Shown here in pieces: positions 51,537 through 62,767 of a DNA stretch of 64,000 bases. The notes below the pieces were generated by a model. It saw only the letters and a list, made by a program, of their open reading frames with translations, was not told the origin of the DNA and searched no databases. The stretch is from assembly GCF_910594005.1 (NCBI RefSeq), contig NC_057838.1, positions 33,038,001 through 33,102,000 of the forward strand. Reading direction: 5' to 3'. This DNA comes from Cervus elaphus (Eukaryota > Chordata > Mammalia > Artiodactyla > Cervidae). The position numbers were made by a program, and so were the translations under genes. The number at the start of each line of letters is the position of its first letter. Position 1 is the first letter of the stretch.

Positions 51537-51745
51537 ACAGTGCTTTTCAAAGCGTGTCTCCCCCCCCCCACCCCCCGCCTCCACCAGCCGTGGAGCAGCC
51601 ATGTCACCTGGGACCTTGTTAGACGCCAAGTCTCAAGTCCTACCTTCCACCTGCTCAATCAGAAACTCTGGAGCCCAGTGATCTGTGTTTTAACAAACCC
51701 ACCAGGGGATTCTAAATATGTTCAGTAGACAACCACTGCTACAGA
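51537..51745 (+). repeat. MER5A DNA transposon with C-rich tract
   Basis: 'cagtgcttttcaaagcgtgt' at the start, 'atgtcacctgggaccttgtt', 'atcagaaactctggagccca' and 'aacaaacccaccaggggatt', ending near 'gacaaccactgctac'. A C-rich run (51560-51583) lies inside. Confidence 0.75.
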
Positions 51746-52258
51746 ATTAACTGAGGCTGTTTCAGAAATGAACAGAACTGTTGAATCCAGGGTAGAGAAA
51801 TACAGCCTGTCAACATTCAGCCTCTTCAACGTTAACTTTAATCTGAACCTTTCTTCCAACAGCCATAAACGAAAATGGTTGACAACTTTTATTTTATTTT
51901 GCAATTTAACAGCCTGGGCAATAAACCCAACCATCTGAATTATCTTTCTTATCCAAACAGAGCAGATTCTGGTCGGGTGTGATATACAGTGGCAACCTCA
52001 AGATTCACAGGAAATCAATATGCAAATCAATACATTTAACTTCAAGTCTCGTCTGTCGAGTCTTTCATATAAAAAGGCTTCATTAGGAACTGGGTGAAAT
52101 GCAACCAGAGACTGAACTCCCTATCCCATGCCAAAACTTTATCAATAATAGACCATTTTCCAAAAAATGACACAGGGATCAATGGCAAAAGCTATCCTGC
52201 CTTAGAAGAAGGCCGAAAGCTTCATTCAGAGACAATCGGGTAACTCAACTTAGCACAT
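51746..52258. other. Unique sequence, possible regulatory octamer
   Basis: No repeat assigned. A POU-type octamer ATGCAAAT lies at 52020-52027. No gene signal. Confidence 0.4.
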
Positions 52259-52350
52259 GTTCAGTTCAGTTCAGTCGCTCAGTCGTGTCCGACTCTTTGC
52301 AACCCCATGAATTGCAGCACGCCAGGCCTCCCTGTCCATCACCAACAGCA
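52259..52350 (-). mobile_element. BovB 3' end, 92 bp
   Basis: Reverse: 'gttcagttcagtcgctcagt', 'gactctttgcaaccccatga' and 'cacgccaggcctccctgtcc'. It stops after 'catcaccaac'. Confidence 0.95.
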
Positions 52351-52477
52351 CGGTAGGAGCTCACAAATGGATGAAAAATATTACTTCTATTTAGGAAGAA
52401 CCTGTGTTATCAAAAGCTCGACTAATCTTTAAAGGCTGGTAACTCTGACGATTATGCCATCCAGAGAGAACCACTAC

Positions 52478-52530
52478 AATGGTTCTCAACACAGGCTGCA
52501 CAGGAGAACCACTTATTAATTTTATTTTTG
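52478..52530 (+). repeat. Possible MER5-type terminus
   Basis: 'caatggttctcaacacaggc' followed by 'caggagaaccacttat' resembles a MER5-class end (cagtggttctcaa ... cagaatcacctgg). Interrupted by the next SINE. Confidence 0.4.
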
Positions 52531-52534
52531 CTTT

Positions 52535-52749
52535 TGCTCAGTTTCTAAGTTGTGTCTGACTCTTTGTGACCCCATCATCTGTAGCCCACCAGGCTCCTCT
52601 GTCCATGGGATCCTCCAGGCAAGAATACTGGAGTGGGTTGCCATGCCCTCCTCCAGGGAATCTTCCCAATGCAGGGATCAAACCGACGACTCTTGTCTAT
52701 CCTGCACTGGGAGGCAGGTTCTTTACCACTAAGGCCACCTGGGAAGCCC
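52535..52749 (-). mobile_element. Bov-tA SINE
   Basis: Full reverse copy: 'gcccaccaggctcctctgtc', 'aagaatactggagtgggttg', 'ggcaggttctttaccactaa' and the end 'ggccacctgggaagccc'. Confidence 0.95.
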
Positions 52750-52875
52750 AACTGAAAAGTGTTAAATGGCCCCAGGGTCAGGTCATACACTCAAATTTAG
52801 CAGTTGTTAAATTTTAGCATGGATTGGAATCCACTAGAAGGCATGTTAAAAAAAAAAAAACAAGCAAACAGAAAC

Positions 52876-52949
52876 TACAGGGTCTTTTCCAATGAGTTGG
52901 CTCTTTGCATCAGGTGGCCAAAGCATTGGAGTTTCAGCTTCAGCATCAG
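52876..52949 (-). mobile_element. Isolated internal BovB fragment
   Basis: 74 bp of BovB from neither end: 'gggtcttttccaatgagttg' to 'gagtttcagcttcagcatca'. A poly(A) run lies just left (52848-52860). Same orientation and collinear with the fragment at 52259-52350. Confidence 0.9.
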
Positions 52950-53699
52950 TTAAATCACCATATTTGGTATTGGGAACCCAACAACGATATTTTCTAAGTT
53001 TCTCAAGATAATTCCAATGTGTTGCTGAGGTGAGAAGCACCAGTCCATGGGCCAGCTCAACCTGCCCACGTGTCCAAGGACAATTCTCCAACACAGAACG
53101 TGTACGCAGCAGAACAGAAGCAAAAATAAACAGAAACACCTAGAAAATGTGTTCAGAAGCATGAGATAAGGGAGAGTTTCCCCCAAGGTTCCAAAGTTCA
53201 TTAACTTAAATGACAATGTTATTTAAAATGTTCCCAGCCTCTGGAAACTGGAGAATTGGGGGAGGGGGCTAAAGGTGTGGTGAAGGAAACATCATCTGAC
53301 CCTGTGAGTTGCACCAATCAGAAGAGATTATCTCAGCAGATCTAACTGCATATTGAGTGAGGCCACAGATGACCCATAATAGAGGTCATTGCATGGGTGT
53401 TGAGCCAGGGGAGCTGAGCAAAGTTTTGAGTGTCTGGTGGAGCACTTACTGTGTTAGGAAAGAGAAAGGGGAGACTATTGTGGCCTAAAGGTAAAAGACA
53501 GTGAAGATGCTAAAAAACAAAGACAAGACAAAAATCAGATCTCCTGGCAAGCTTGAGAGCAAAACTATTGGATGAATTAGATGAATGTGCATAGCTGGAA
53601 AACTGAGTAAGAAAAGTCAGACAAATCCATAGTTTAATTGGATCAAGGTCTGGGAGCAGTTCTCAGATACAGTAAATAATAATAATAGCTATTAATATT
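52950..53699. other. No recognisable feature
   Basis: About 750 bp unassigned; minus frames of 88-97 codons near 52846-53216 partly overlap the BovB piece and show no domain. Confidence 0.5.
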
Positions 53700-54118
53700 A
53701 TGTAAAATTTACTGTATGGATGTGAGAGTTGGACCATAAAGAAGGCTGAACACCAAAGAACTGATGCTTTTGGATTGGGAAGTGGGAGAAGACTCTTGAG
53801 AGTCCCTTGAACTGCAAGGAGATCAAACCAGTCAAGCCTAAAGGAAATCAATCCTGAATATTCATCGGAAGGGCTGATGCTGAAGCTCCAGTACTTTGGC
53901 CACCTGATGCAAAGAACTGACTCATTGAAAAAGACCCTGATGCCGGGAAAGAGTGAGGGCAAAAGGAGAAGGGGAAGACAGAGGATGAGATGGTTGGATG
54001 GCATCACCGACTCAATGGACATGAGTTTGCGCAAACTCTGGAAAATAGTGGAGGACAGAGGATCCTGGCATACTGTAGTACATGGAGTTACAAAGAGTTG
54101 GACAGGACTTAGCAACTA
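53700..54118 (+). mobile_element. BovB 3' fragment
   Basis: 'tatggatgtgagagttggac', 'gagaagactcttgagagtcc', 'cagtactttggccacctgat' and 'aggatgagatggttggatgg'. Ends near 'ggacttagcaactaaac'. Confidence 0.95.
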
Positions 54119-54119
54119 A

Positions 54120-54290
54120 ACAATACCAACAAAACATTGAGCTCTTTTATGGACCAGGCACAGTTCTAAACACTTTACATTTATTAACTCACGTAATCTT
54201 CAGAACCTATAGAATGAACAGTCTGAGCCCAGGGAAATGAAGTAACTTGCCCAAGGCCACAGAGCTATTTAGGGTGGGGCAGGCTGCAGT
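54120..54290 (-). repeat. MIR SINE
   Basis: Clear reverse MIR: 'ttgagctcttttatggacca', 'ggcacagttctaaacacttt', 'acatttattaactcacgtaa' and 'gaagtaacttgcccaaggcc'. Confidence 0.9.
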
Positions 54291-54447
54291 GTGTGTTCTT
54301 GAACACACCAGCCTCTCCGCCCTGCACAGGAGCACCTGGAGAATCTACCTTCACACCCTTCACACAGCAGGAGTGTCTCTGAGTACAATCAAATTCAGGA
54401 GAAGCTCTTTGAATTCTAACTCCATGTTAAATACATACTTTGAAGAT

Positions 54448-54650
54448 GTGTGAGCTTCCCTGGTGTCTCAGATGGTAAAGAATCCATCTGCCAATGCAGG
54501 AGACCCGGGCTTGATCCCTGGGCTGGCAAGATCCCCTGGAAAGGGAATGGCAACCCACTCCAGTATTCTTGCCTGTAGCATCCCATGGATAAAGGAGCCT
54601 GGTGGGCTACAGTCCATGGGATCCCAAAGGGTTGAACACAACTGAGTGAC
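54448..54650 (+). mobile_element. Bov-tA SINE
   Basis: Forward full-length copy from 'gagcttccctggtgtctcag' to 'acacaactgagtgacac'. Imperfect TSD 'gaagatgtg' / 'caagacgtg'. Confidence 0.95.
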
Positions 54651-54655
54651 ACGCA

Positions 54656-55194
54656 AGACGTGAAGCCCCCAGCATTTTCAGAAATCTCATTTTCCTTTTC
54701 TAACCACATGATGACAAATCTCAGTTTCCTTTCCTAACTACCAAAGGGGGCATAAAGGTACTACTGCTCCTCTTTTATTTCTTAGCTTCTTGGAAAGAAA
54801 TTACAACAAAGAAGAAAAAGGCACGCAAAAAGCTCAAGTAACCATGCCCCTCCCATACAGCATCTTTTTGTTTCCCTGAAAACAAAAAACATGTGTGGCA
54901 TATAAATTATGACAGTTACTGAAATGGTAAAAGAATGAAAATACCTCACTAATGTGGATACCTACAATGAAGGTGCAAATCCTGAAGGGTTTATGCAGGA
55001 GAAAAAACAATAAACTAGTGAACAAATATACTTAGCTGCAAAATAGAATAAAGAGGCCCAAATGTAGAGTACAGCCAGCCCAAGAGTCTGAAAGGGGCCT
55101 TGGGGCTACATGGTGATAGATTTCACCAGGGGCCCCCACCACACCATCTGCCAGGGTACACTCCAGGAGCAGCGTATAGTCCTCTTAACCTATG
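54656..55194. other. No recognisable feature
   Basis: About 540 bp unassigned. Confidence 0.5.
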
Positions 55195-55475
55195 AGATTA
55201 TGGGTGTAAATTTCCATTTGTTTATTGTCAGTCTCCACTCCAGCATTCTTGCCTGGAGAATTCCATGGACAGAGGACCATGGCGGTCTACCGTCCATGGG
55301 GTCGCAAAGCATCGGACACGACTGAGCAACTAACATTTTCAGTTTCACTTTCCCTCCTAGAATATAAATTCTAGGAAATCAACTTTGTCTTATTCCTACC
55401 ATACCCACCTTTTTCAGAATATGGCCTGGAACATAATAGGTGGTTAGTAAATATTTCTTAAATGAATGGATCAAA
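55195..55475 (+). repeat. L2 3' end split by SINE fragment
   Basis: 'catttgtttattgtcagtct' before the insertion and 'ctcctagaatataaattcta', 'aatatggcctggaacataat', 'agtaaatatttcttaaatga' after it match the L2 terminus. Confidence 0.75.
55229..55345 (+). mobile_element. Bov-tA SINE 3' fragment in L2
   Basis: 'ccactccagcattcttgcct', 'gaattccatggacagaggac' and 'catcggacacgactgagcaa'. Confidence 0.93.
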
Positions 55476-55499
55476 TCGCAAAAAAAAAACCCAAAAAAC

Positions 55500-56070
55500 A
55501 GAGTAATGCTAACATGCACTGCTAAGGCAGAAGCAGTTATATTAACCATTCACACTACAGATGGGAGGATATGTTGGCATGAAGTTGGACACTGAATGTG
55601 AAGAGCTTTAGGTATTTCCTCCTACTCTTGCTCAACAACATACTTCTACGACTCTACCTGAGAGAAAATATGAGATGCTATTAAATATTTATTTACAAAT
55701 AGGTACCTTGCATTATTTACAGGAGCAAAAAATTTAAAACAACCTACATGTCCAAAAAGAACATAGTAGTAAAATAAATTATGGTACATTCACACCATGG
55801 AGCTTTTAATGACAGGGAAAAGGTTCAAAATATAATGTAAAAATTTTTTAAGAAGGAACAGAAAATAAAACATCACATACACTACAATGCCAGATACTTA
55901 ATCACATATTACCTAAGTGTAGAGAAAAGAGACTGGAAGGAAATATACCATAATGTTCATGGCAGTGTCCTCTAGTTCTGAGATTGTGAATAAATTCTGT
56001 CTTTATGCATACTGACATTTTTCAAGCTTTCTATAATTTATTTTAAAACATTAATTACAAACAAGGAAAA
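55500..56070 (+). mobile_element. Old L1 ORF2 end and 3' UTR
   Basis: 'ttatggtacattcacaccat' with preceding 'aacaacctacatgtccaaaa' is ORF2 C-terminus. The 3' UTR follows: 'gaaatataccataatgttca' and 'gcatactgacatttttcaag'. Confidence 0.7.
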
Positions 56071-57239
56071 CATAGCTATAATTATATCTTAGTTCACTGG
56101 TGGCAAATAAATGATTGTAACTAAGGCAAAAGACTAATTCATAAAATTTTCTCTTTCCTTTTCATGGAAAAAAATTCCTATTTCATATTTATTAATTTTG
56201 TGCACACACAGAAATAAACACTTGAACCGATGGTTAAACATTCCAGTGTTAGCACACTGATCGGTATGATAAGAAGTAGTTTCCAAAGTTGTACTTCTCT
56301 ATAGCAGATCTCCTTTCAAATGAAACATTTAATGAAATAACCACATGCCAAAGGGAAACATAACTGATCTATTCAAAGTTGGGGTAGAGAGACCACCAAT
56401 CCTCCCTGTCCCCTACAAGTACATCCTCGGGGACCTCTGAGTTCTTGAAAAACAACTCAGCCACTGTACTGAAAGCTCTGAAAATAAAAAAATAAAAAAA
56501 AATCTTTCCACATAGATTCTCAGAAGCTCAAACAAGGCTCCTCTCCCTCTCCCCCAGCAATGAGTTCTGTATGAGCTCGTTCTAACTGACTGGGTTTGTG
56601 CTCATGCATAACGGCTACACTATTTCCTGCTGGGTCTGTGATCATAAGCCTCTTTGAATCTGTCCACTCCAACATTAAAGTTTCATGGCACCTAAGCAGC
56701 ACAAAGATACTCTTCTTCCATAAAGGATACTTCGGCACTGGTTTAATATTTTGATTTAATACTCTAACTGTTGTGACCACAACAGACGTGAGGGAAGGCA
56801 GCCCAGGCTGGTTGGATTTTCATTACACAGATGGCTGGTCTTAGGTTAATTGTTCTACGACCCAACTCCAGGGCTTGCTCTCTTCCACCCCAGGGTGTTG
56901 GCATTTTAACTGTGTTCCCTAGAATCCACTGTTTCCAGGAGGTGCATGGAAAAAACTGCAGTGGAATGGAGGGAGGGGAATAGTAAAAAGATCTCATTGA
57001 AATGGAGGAGAGACAGGGCAGACCAGTTCCACTCTTATCTGTCTTACCCATTGGCATTTCACACACTATTTGATTTGAAGAAAGGGCACCACTGATAGAA
57101 ACTGGAACTTGAAAGTCACTGCCTTAAAACTGTCTACCTCTAAACACCACAGCCCACCTGATCTTGCTCCTGGAGAGAAACAGAGGTAATTCTACAAGGT
57201 GGCAACAACCCCTGCCAACATTTGGCTGCAAAATAGTCA
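56071..57239. other. No recognisable repeat; one 86-codon minus frame
   Basis: About 1.2 kb unassigned. A minus frame at 56520-56780 contains 'WTDSKRLMITDPAGNSVAVM' but no domain I know. Probably chance. Confidence 0.4.
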
Positions 57240-57690
57240 AGATTATTTCCTTTGTATCCTTCTCAAAATATATAAACAGACCTTAAGGGCATTATGAAAT
57301 GCACCAGACAAAGACAAATACAGTATCATCTCGCTTATACATACAATTTTCTAACATCAGACTCATCAAAGTAGAGAGTAGACTGGTGAATGCCAGGGGG
57401 AAGGGGGAGAGGGAAATTGGGAGTTCCTGGTCAAAGGGTACAAACTTACAGTTACAAAATGAATAAGTTACAGGTATCTAATGTACAGCATGGTGACCAG
57501 AGTTAACAATACTGTACTGAATACTTGTAAGTTGCTGGGACAGTAGAGCTTTCATATTCTCACCATAACAACAACAAAATGGTAATTATGTGAGATGAAG
57601 GATGTATGAACTGACCTTAATACATATATCAAAATTACATTTTATACCTTAAGCATATGTTTTCTCTCAAATATATCTCAGTGAAGCTGA
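57240..57690 (+). mobile_element. Old L1 3' UTR
   Basis: 'gtagactggtgaatgccagg', 'aatgtacagcatggtgacca', 'gagttaacaatactgtactg' and 'aaattacattttatacctta' are the classic old-L1 (L1MA-type) 3' UTR order. Confidence 0.8.
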
Positions 57691-60349
57691 AAAATAGATG
57701 CTTATCTATAATTGTTATAAAAATTTGTATGAAACTATATATATTTCAGCTTTGTTTTTTGCTTAATTTATCTTAGGTATTTTTTCATGCCATTAAATAT
57801 AAATCCAGATTATTCTCAATGTACAGAATTTCACTGAAAGACTCTATCATAAATCTGCCTTCTCTTAAAATAATTTTCTAAACCACTGAACAGACAGGCA
57901 AGCTATTTTGCTGGGTCAGGAAGAGAAAGCCCTTCCCAACACCTGGAACTGTGGTTTAGAGTTAGTTAGCAGGTCTGATTCCACACCAACCTACCTCTGA
58001 GAGCTTAGGGAATGACCAATTCAATACATAGCTTCTGCAGTCGTCACGAACAGCCATTTTCGATCCACAGTCAGTGACAAAGCAACTTAATAATCCCAGT
58101 TAAACAGTGAAATCTTCCACTGTGGCCTGAGGCACAGCATGTTGGGGCTATTCCTGTCAAATTCTGTGCTTCATAAAACTGAATGAGTTGCTGGATGGGA
58201 ATGACTCTAAATGTGCATCAATAGTGTGATGCCTCAACACTTACCTCCTTGAGAATCCTCAGATCTCCCTCCTTGCTGTCAACTGCTTAAATGTTGCTGT
58301 ATCTACTTGGAGGGGCATCTTGCTTCAATGCAGGTACTGAAAGGAGAAGAGTCCTGGACAAGAACTGTCTCACCAGTGCCATGTTTTCTGAGTCACAGTT
58401 TTTGAAGTTCCATTCAAGATGACAAGGAGCCAAGCCTACTCAAACAGCCACCAGAAAGCCCTTGATTGGTACCTTTTTTTTTTTTTTAAGTTCAATGTTT
58501 CTGGGACCATAAGACTCAAGTACCTTTGAATGAACTGATTTAACAAATAGTGACTTTTGGTTATTTTAAGTGAAAAGGTACGATAACACAAGGGTTGGAA
58601 GGTCTAAACCTCTTCCACTCCTACTAGTCACTGCAAATTCATTCATCCATTTGTCAAACAAGTCATGGCCCTCCCTTGCTTACAACCTTCCAGTGACACC
58701 CAGTGACATGCTGAAAAAACAGCAGGTGTAAGAGCGATAACACAATAATCTTTGGGTTCGTGAAACAGAAGGAAGACTAGTTTCCCTGATATAGAGAAAA
58801 GGAAAAGGCTTGAAATGAGATTGGAAGACTAGGCCGGAGCCAGATCATATAGGTTATAGAATATGGTCAGGACATTTTCACTTCAGGTGATTTGGAAAAC
58901 CACCAGGTGGTTAAACCCAGGGAGGGGCTTGATCCAACATTCTGAAAGTTTGACTTTAGCTTCTCTGTAAAGAATGGCTTGGAAGAATGTACCTGTTTCT
59001 CATCTTTGACTCTGCTGATAGACCCCAGAACTGAAGGAACACAAGTGGACTCATGGCTGCCCAGGGGGCTTTGTCCCTCTCTTTGCCCTAGAGAAGTTCT
59101 CTATTAAATACGCACCATTCATTAGCAAACGAGATAAGTTCCAAAGTGGGACAACATCAGCACAAAATCAGTGCCCATTTCAGAGCACCCACGAATGTAA
59201 CAAACCCCGAGAAAAGAAGAACGGCAGATTTCACCACTCATGATCCAAATTGTACTTATAAAGCATCTGCTAGGTATTATTATTTAGATGATAAGTAACA
59301 GTCATGCATGTTGATATGATGTCTTATAGATCTTAGTAAGGACATACCATCTGTTAAAGCCAATATAATGCCAATGATGGTTTCTACTGATGTTCTAGCT
59401 CAATGGATGGGATGAAAGAGATTCTGTATACCTTCAGCTGATCAGCAACACAACTTTCTCTTCATGCCATCCTCAATTCAGCAAGCTGCAGAGACGGGAT
59501 TATACTAGGATGAGTCAGATGGGAAACTGGGAAGAGTCTGGGCAGAAAAGAGTATCACTTCCACATAGATAAATGCAGCCTGCCCACCGGTGATCAGGGG
59601 TTCTCAAGGAGGAAGACAGCTCCAGGTACCCACACTTCCCTGCAGTTTTCTGGTATTAAATTGAGAACATCCGGACTCTTAGTGGGGTGAGGAGACGGGC
59701 TCTCCACAATAGCCCAACCCTCTTGTTACTTGCCCTTCCCATGTATCACATCTTCTCCAGGAAGAGAAAACTGCTCCAAGAACATGTCGAACTGAAATGT
59801 TTGTCTCACCACCTCATCAGAAGTCTGCTGGTGATACCTCATGCGCACGTCTGTTTCTACAGAAAGCGATTCAGTCCTATTAGTGAGAGCACAGACTGCA
59901 AGGACATTCTGTGGGTTGAAAGGAAGGAATTAAGTGAGAATAGGGTGGTTATTAAAGAACTCCCTGAATATCTCGCCTCCCACAGTAACATCAAAACCAA
60001 GGACAGTGACAAGGAAAGAAGGGCCTCTGTTGGCCTCAACTGTTAGCATTTTTGTATCAGAGAAGATCCAGTAGATAGAGATAAGAAAGGACTCTTCCAC
60101 TGCTTTCCTTGGGTGTAATTCAATCCTTATTCTTGACACCTTAAGCTCCTTGACTAAGGCACCAGTCTCCATAGTGCCCTGTGGTGAATACCAGTTTTCA
60201 CAATCCACCTTTCAGATATCCACAGTCACCACTTATAAATAACATTGCTCTCAAGTCGAAGGTAGGTGTCCAGCCACCTGATCAGGGGGCTGGGGTGCAC
60301 GGCGGAGCCAAATGAGCATAAATCACGTTTCAATACTTCTCACTCACCA
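57691..60349. other. Mostly unassigned; weak L2 near 58.8-59.0 kb
   Basis: About 2.7 kb with few recognisable repeats, the largest such stretch in the window. 58790-58990 ('gagccagatcatataggtta') resembles reverse L2. A T-run lies at about 58472-58486. A plus frame of 119 codons (59687-60046) has an opposite-strand open frame in the same place and no domain. Best place to look for conserved non-coding DNA by comparison. Confidence 0.4.
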
Positions 60350-60599
60350 GCGATTATGGCAAGGGGGTTTGTAGGCATTGTACAGAAAGACAGACAAGGC
60401 CCCTGCTTTCCGGCTGGGAAAACAAACAAAAATTAAATGAAGAGGCCAATGACCAAACATGAGATGAACAGTAAACACAGGAACCTATGATTGAACAGGA
60501 GAATTTCATAGACTTCTGTGAAGACAATAAAACAGAGTAAGAGGATACTCCCAACACCGTGGGCGAGGGGCTTGTAGATGTCACTCCAGGAAGAAGGGT
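60350..60599 (-). repeat. L2 LINE 3' region
   Basis: Reverse L2: 'agacaaggcccctgctttcc', 'ctgtgaagacaataaaacag' and 'gtgggcgaggggcttgtaga'. Confidence 0.6.
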
Positions 60600-60745
60600 G
60601 TTTCCTAGGGTTGCAGTAGTAAAGTACCCAAAACTGGGAGGTCTAAAACAACACAAATGAAGTGTTTCCTAGGTGTTTCCAAAGACTTGTTTCCTAGGGC
60701 TGAGGTAGCAAAGTACCCAAGACTGGGGGGTCTAAAACAACACAA
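60600..60745. repeat. Local direct duplication of the LTR edge
   Basis: A 57-bp unit starting 'gtttcctagggttgcagtag' (60600-60656) recurs as 'gtttcctagggctgaggtag' (60689-60745) with about six mismatches. The spacer contains a third short 'gtgtttcctagg'. Confidence 0.9.
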
Positions 60746-60868
60746 TTCTCTTGCAGTTGTGGAGGCCAGAGCAGAGAAACTGAGGCGACAGAAGGGCCAC
60801 AATCCTACAGTTTCTAGGAGAGGATCTTTCCTTGCCTCCTCTAGCTTCTGGAAGCCAAAGGTGTTCCT

Positions 60869-61111
60869 TTTTTTTTCTGATTGATTGATTGATTTGACGG
60901 CACCGAGTCTTAGTTGCAACATGTGGGATCTGGTTCCCTGTTTGTGCTCATGCGCCGTTGCTTCAGTCACGTCAGACTCTTAGAGACCCCATGGACCGTA
61001 ATCCACCAGGCTCCTTGGGCCATGGGATTTTCCCTGATCAGGAACCAAACTCTAGCCCCCTGTGGTGGGAGCATGGACTCTTAGCCAGTGGATCACCAGG
61101 ATGGTCTCCAG
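60869..61111 (-). mobile_element. CHR-type SINE with nested Bov-tA piece
   Basis: Reverse CHR SINE: 'gtcttagttgcaacatgtgg' and, after an interruption, 'ctgatcaggaaccaaactct' to 'gtggatcaccaggatggtct'. 10-bp TSD 'aggtgttcct' at 60859-60868 and 61112-61121. A (GATT)n tract lies in its tail at 60879-60894. Confidence 0.88.
60940..61036 (-). mobile_element. Bov-tA fragment inside CHR SINE
   Basis: 'cttcagtcacgtcagactct', 'taatccaccaggctccttgg' and 'gccatgggattttccctg'. The word 'ttccctg' occurs at both edges (near 60934 and 61030), a probable TSD. Confidence 0.85.
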
Positions 61112-61292
61112 AGGTGTTCCTGGGCTTGGGCGCTCTATGACAAAGTAACTCCAACCTTTGCCTCCATCTACACGGGCCATCTGTATGTCTCTGTGCCCGA
61201 ATTTCCCTTGTCTTATGAGGACATGAGTCACTGGATTAAAACCAGTCCTAAAGGGCTCTTCTGAACTTGATTACATCTGCACAGATTACATA

Positions 61293-61606
61293 GGCATGCC
61301 TTGTTTTACTATGCTTCTTCATTTCATGCTTTGCAAACACTGCCTTTTTTTTTTTTTTAACAGTTGGAAGTTTTGTGGCAACCCAGAAGATGGCTCGCAC
61401 TTCTCAGCAATAAAATATTTAACTCAGAAATGTATATTTTTTTCAGTCATAGCACTATTGCACACTTAATAGACTACAGTATACTGTGAACGTAACTTTT
61501 ATATGCACTGAAAAACCAAAATAATTGTGTGACTGCCTTTACTGTCAAGTTAGCTTTATTTTGATGGCCTGGAACCAAACCTGCTATATTGCTGAGGTTT
61601 TGCCAG
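61293..61606 (+). mobile_element. Tigger1-type deletion derivative inside LTR
   Basis: Left end 'ggcatgccttgttttactat' and right end 'ctgctatattgctgaggttt' are the diverged terminal inverted repeats. Interior: 'gttttgtggcaacccagaag' and 'ttgcacacttaatagactac'. TA at 61291-61292 and 61607-61608 fits the Tigger target duplication. No transposase. Confidence 0.8.
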
Positions 61607-61660
61607 TATTTTCAAATAAAGTCACATTCAAAGATACTGGAGGTGAGCATTTCTATCTTC

Positions 61661-62688
61661 CATTGCAGGGAGGGATAGGGGAGGGGTGAGAAAGGGTGAC
61701 ACAGTTCAACCCGTAAGAAGCAGTGACATCTGAGTTCAGCTTCACAGCCGCTGGCCTGGTGACAGTTTAGGTGAGGAAGTTGCTTAGATAAGTTCTCCAG
61801 AATGAGAAACACATGTGATGATGTCATAAGCCATTTGAAGCAAGACACCAAACTGATGAGAAAATAATCGTGAATACGAGGAAAGCTGTCTTCACAGCTC
61901 TCTGTGGTAGCATTACTTGCAGTGACGAAATAGAAATTCACATGAGTAACAATCAGGAAAGGGTACAGGGAGCTGAAGCTTCTGTTCTGAAGTCAGCCAA
62001 GTTGATATTTGTGAAAAAATATGCAGAATAATGACCAAATGCATATGATATGTTAAATTAAAAAGTGGGGCACATTTTATGTATCTTAATTAAATGATGC
62101 CAATATGCACATACATAGCAGACTATCAGAATTACCATCACCTGACATCATCATGGTTGTAAAGTTGTTGAGAGTAGGAATTTCTTTCTTTTCTTTAATT
62201 TCTGGATATTTGGGTTAACATTCTTTTTTATGATGAAAATTTCATAGGAAAAAAAAGTGCAATTTCAAACAAATTGTTATGACATATTTAAAAATAACAG
62301 TCATGTGTGTGCTATAAAATCTGCTTAATCCCAGCATCTTGTTATATGCGCTTCAGATTTATTTTCCAAGAAATAAAGCATTACAGTTATCACTGAAGCC
62401 CCCTGTGGAAAGATGATATTTTCAAATCAAGCATTCAAGGCAAAGAAAAATTTCTTACAATATTCTTAAAGCAACGTGGCTTTGTGAAATGAATGCAGTT
62501 GTCATCCGCTTTATGAAACAGAGAAGCTTCCACTGCAGTTGAACTTATTTCTTGAAGAGAAAAACTGTTGTTTCCCAGAACAAAATGGCTTTTACTCTAC
62601 TATAAGAAAGCTTATATACTATTCAATTTCCCACATTTTAGGAGAAATATTTTGAGGCCATGCCATGCAGCAGGATTTTAATAACAGT
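61661..62688. other. No firm assignment
   Basis: About 1 kb unassigned; 61980-62110 is AT-rich and might be an old L1 3' end. Confidence 0.4.
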
Positions 62689-62767
62689 TGCCCGACCAGG
62701 GGTCAAAACCCGTGCCCACTGCATCAGGAGCCTGGAGTCTTAACCACTGGACCACCAGGGAAGTCCC
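62689..62767 (-). mobile_element. CHR-type SINE head fragment
   Basis: 'gaccaggggtcaaaacccgt', 'gagcctggagtcttaaccac' and 'tggaccaccagggaagtccc'. Only the tRNA-like head is present. Confidence 0.85.

Larger units (their letters stand above)
60600..61660 (-). mobile_element. MLT1-like LTR carrying nested insertions
   Basis: Reverse MaLR-type LTR. Blocks in order: 'gtaaagtacccaaaactggg', 'gtctaaaacaacaca', 'gttgtggaggccagagcaga', 'ctttccttgcctcctctagc', then after a SINE 'tatgtctctgtgcccgaatt', 'cttgtcttatgaggacatga', 'cttgattacatctgcacaga', and after a Tigger element 'ttcaaataaagtcacattca'. A remnant of an old endogenous retroelement, without coding sequence. Confidence 0.75.

Noticed and set aside
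56520..56780. 86-codon minus frame
   Set aside because: Composition is ordinary but no domain, exon boundary or neighbour supports it.
59687..60046. 119-codon plus frame
   Set aside because: No recognisable domain, and the opposite strand is open over the same interval. Retained only as a note.
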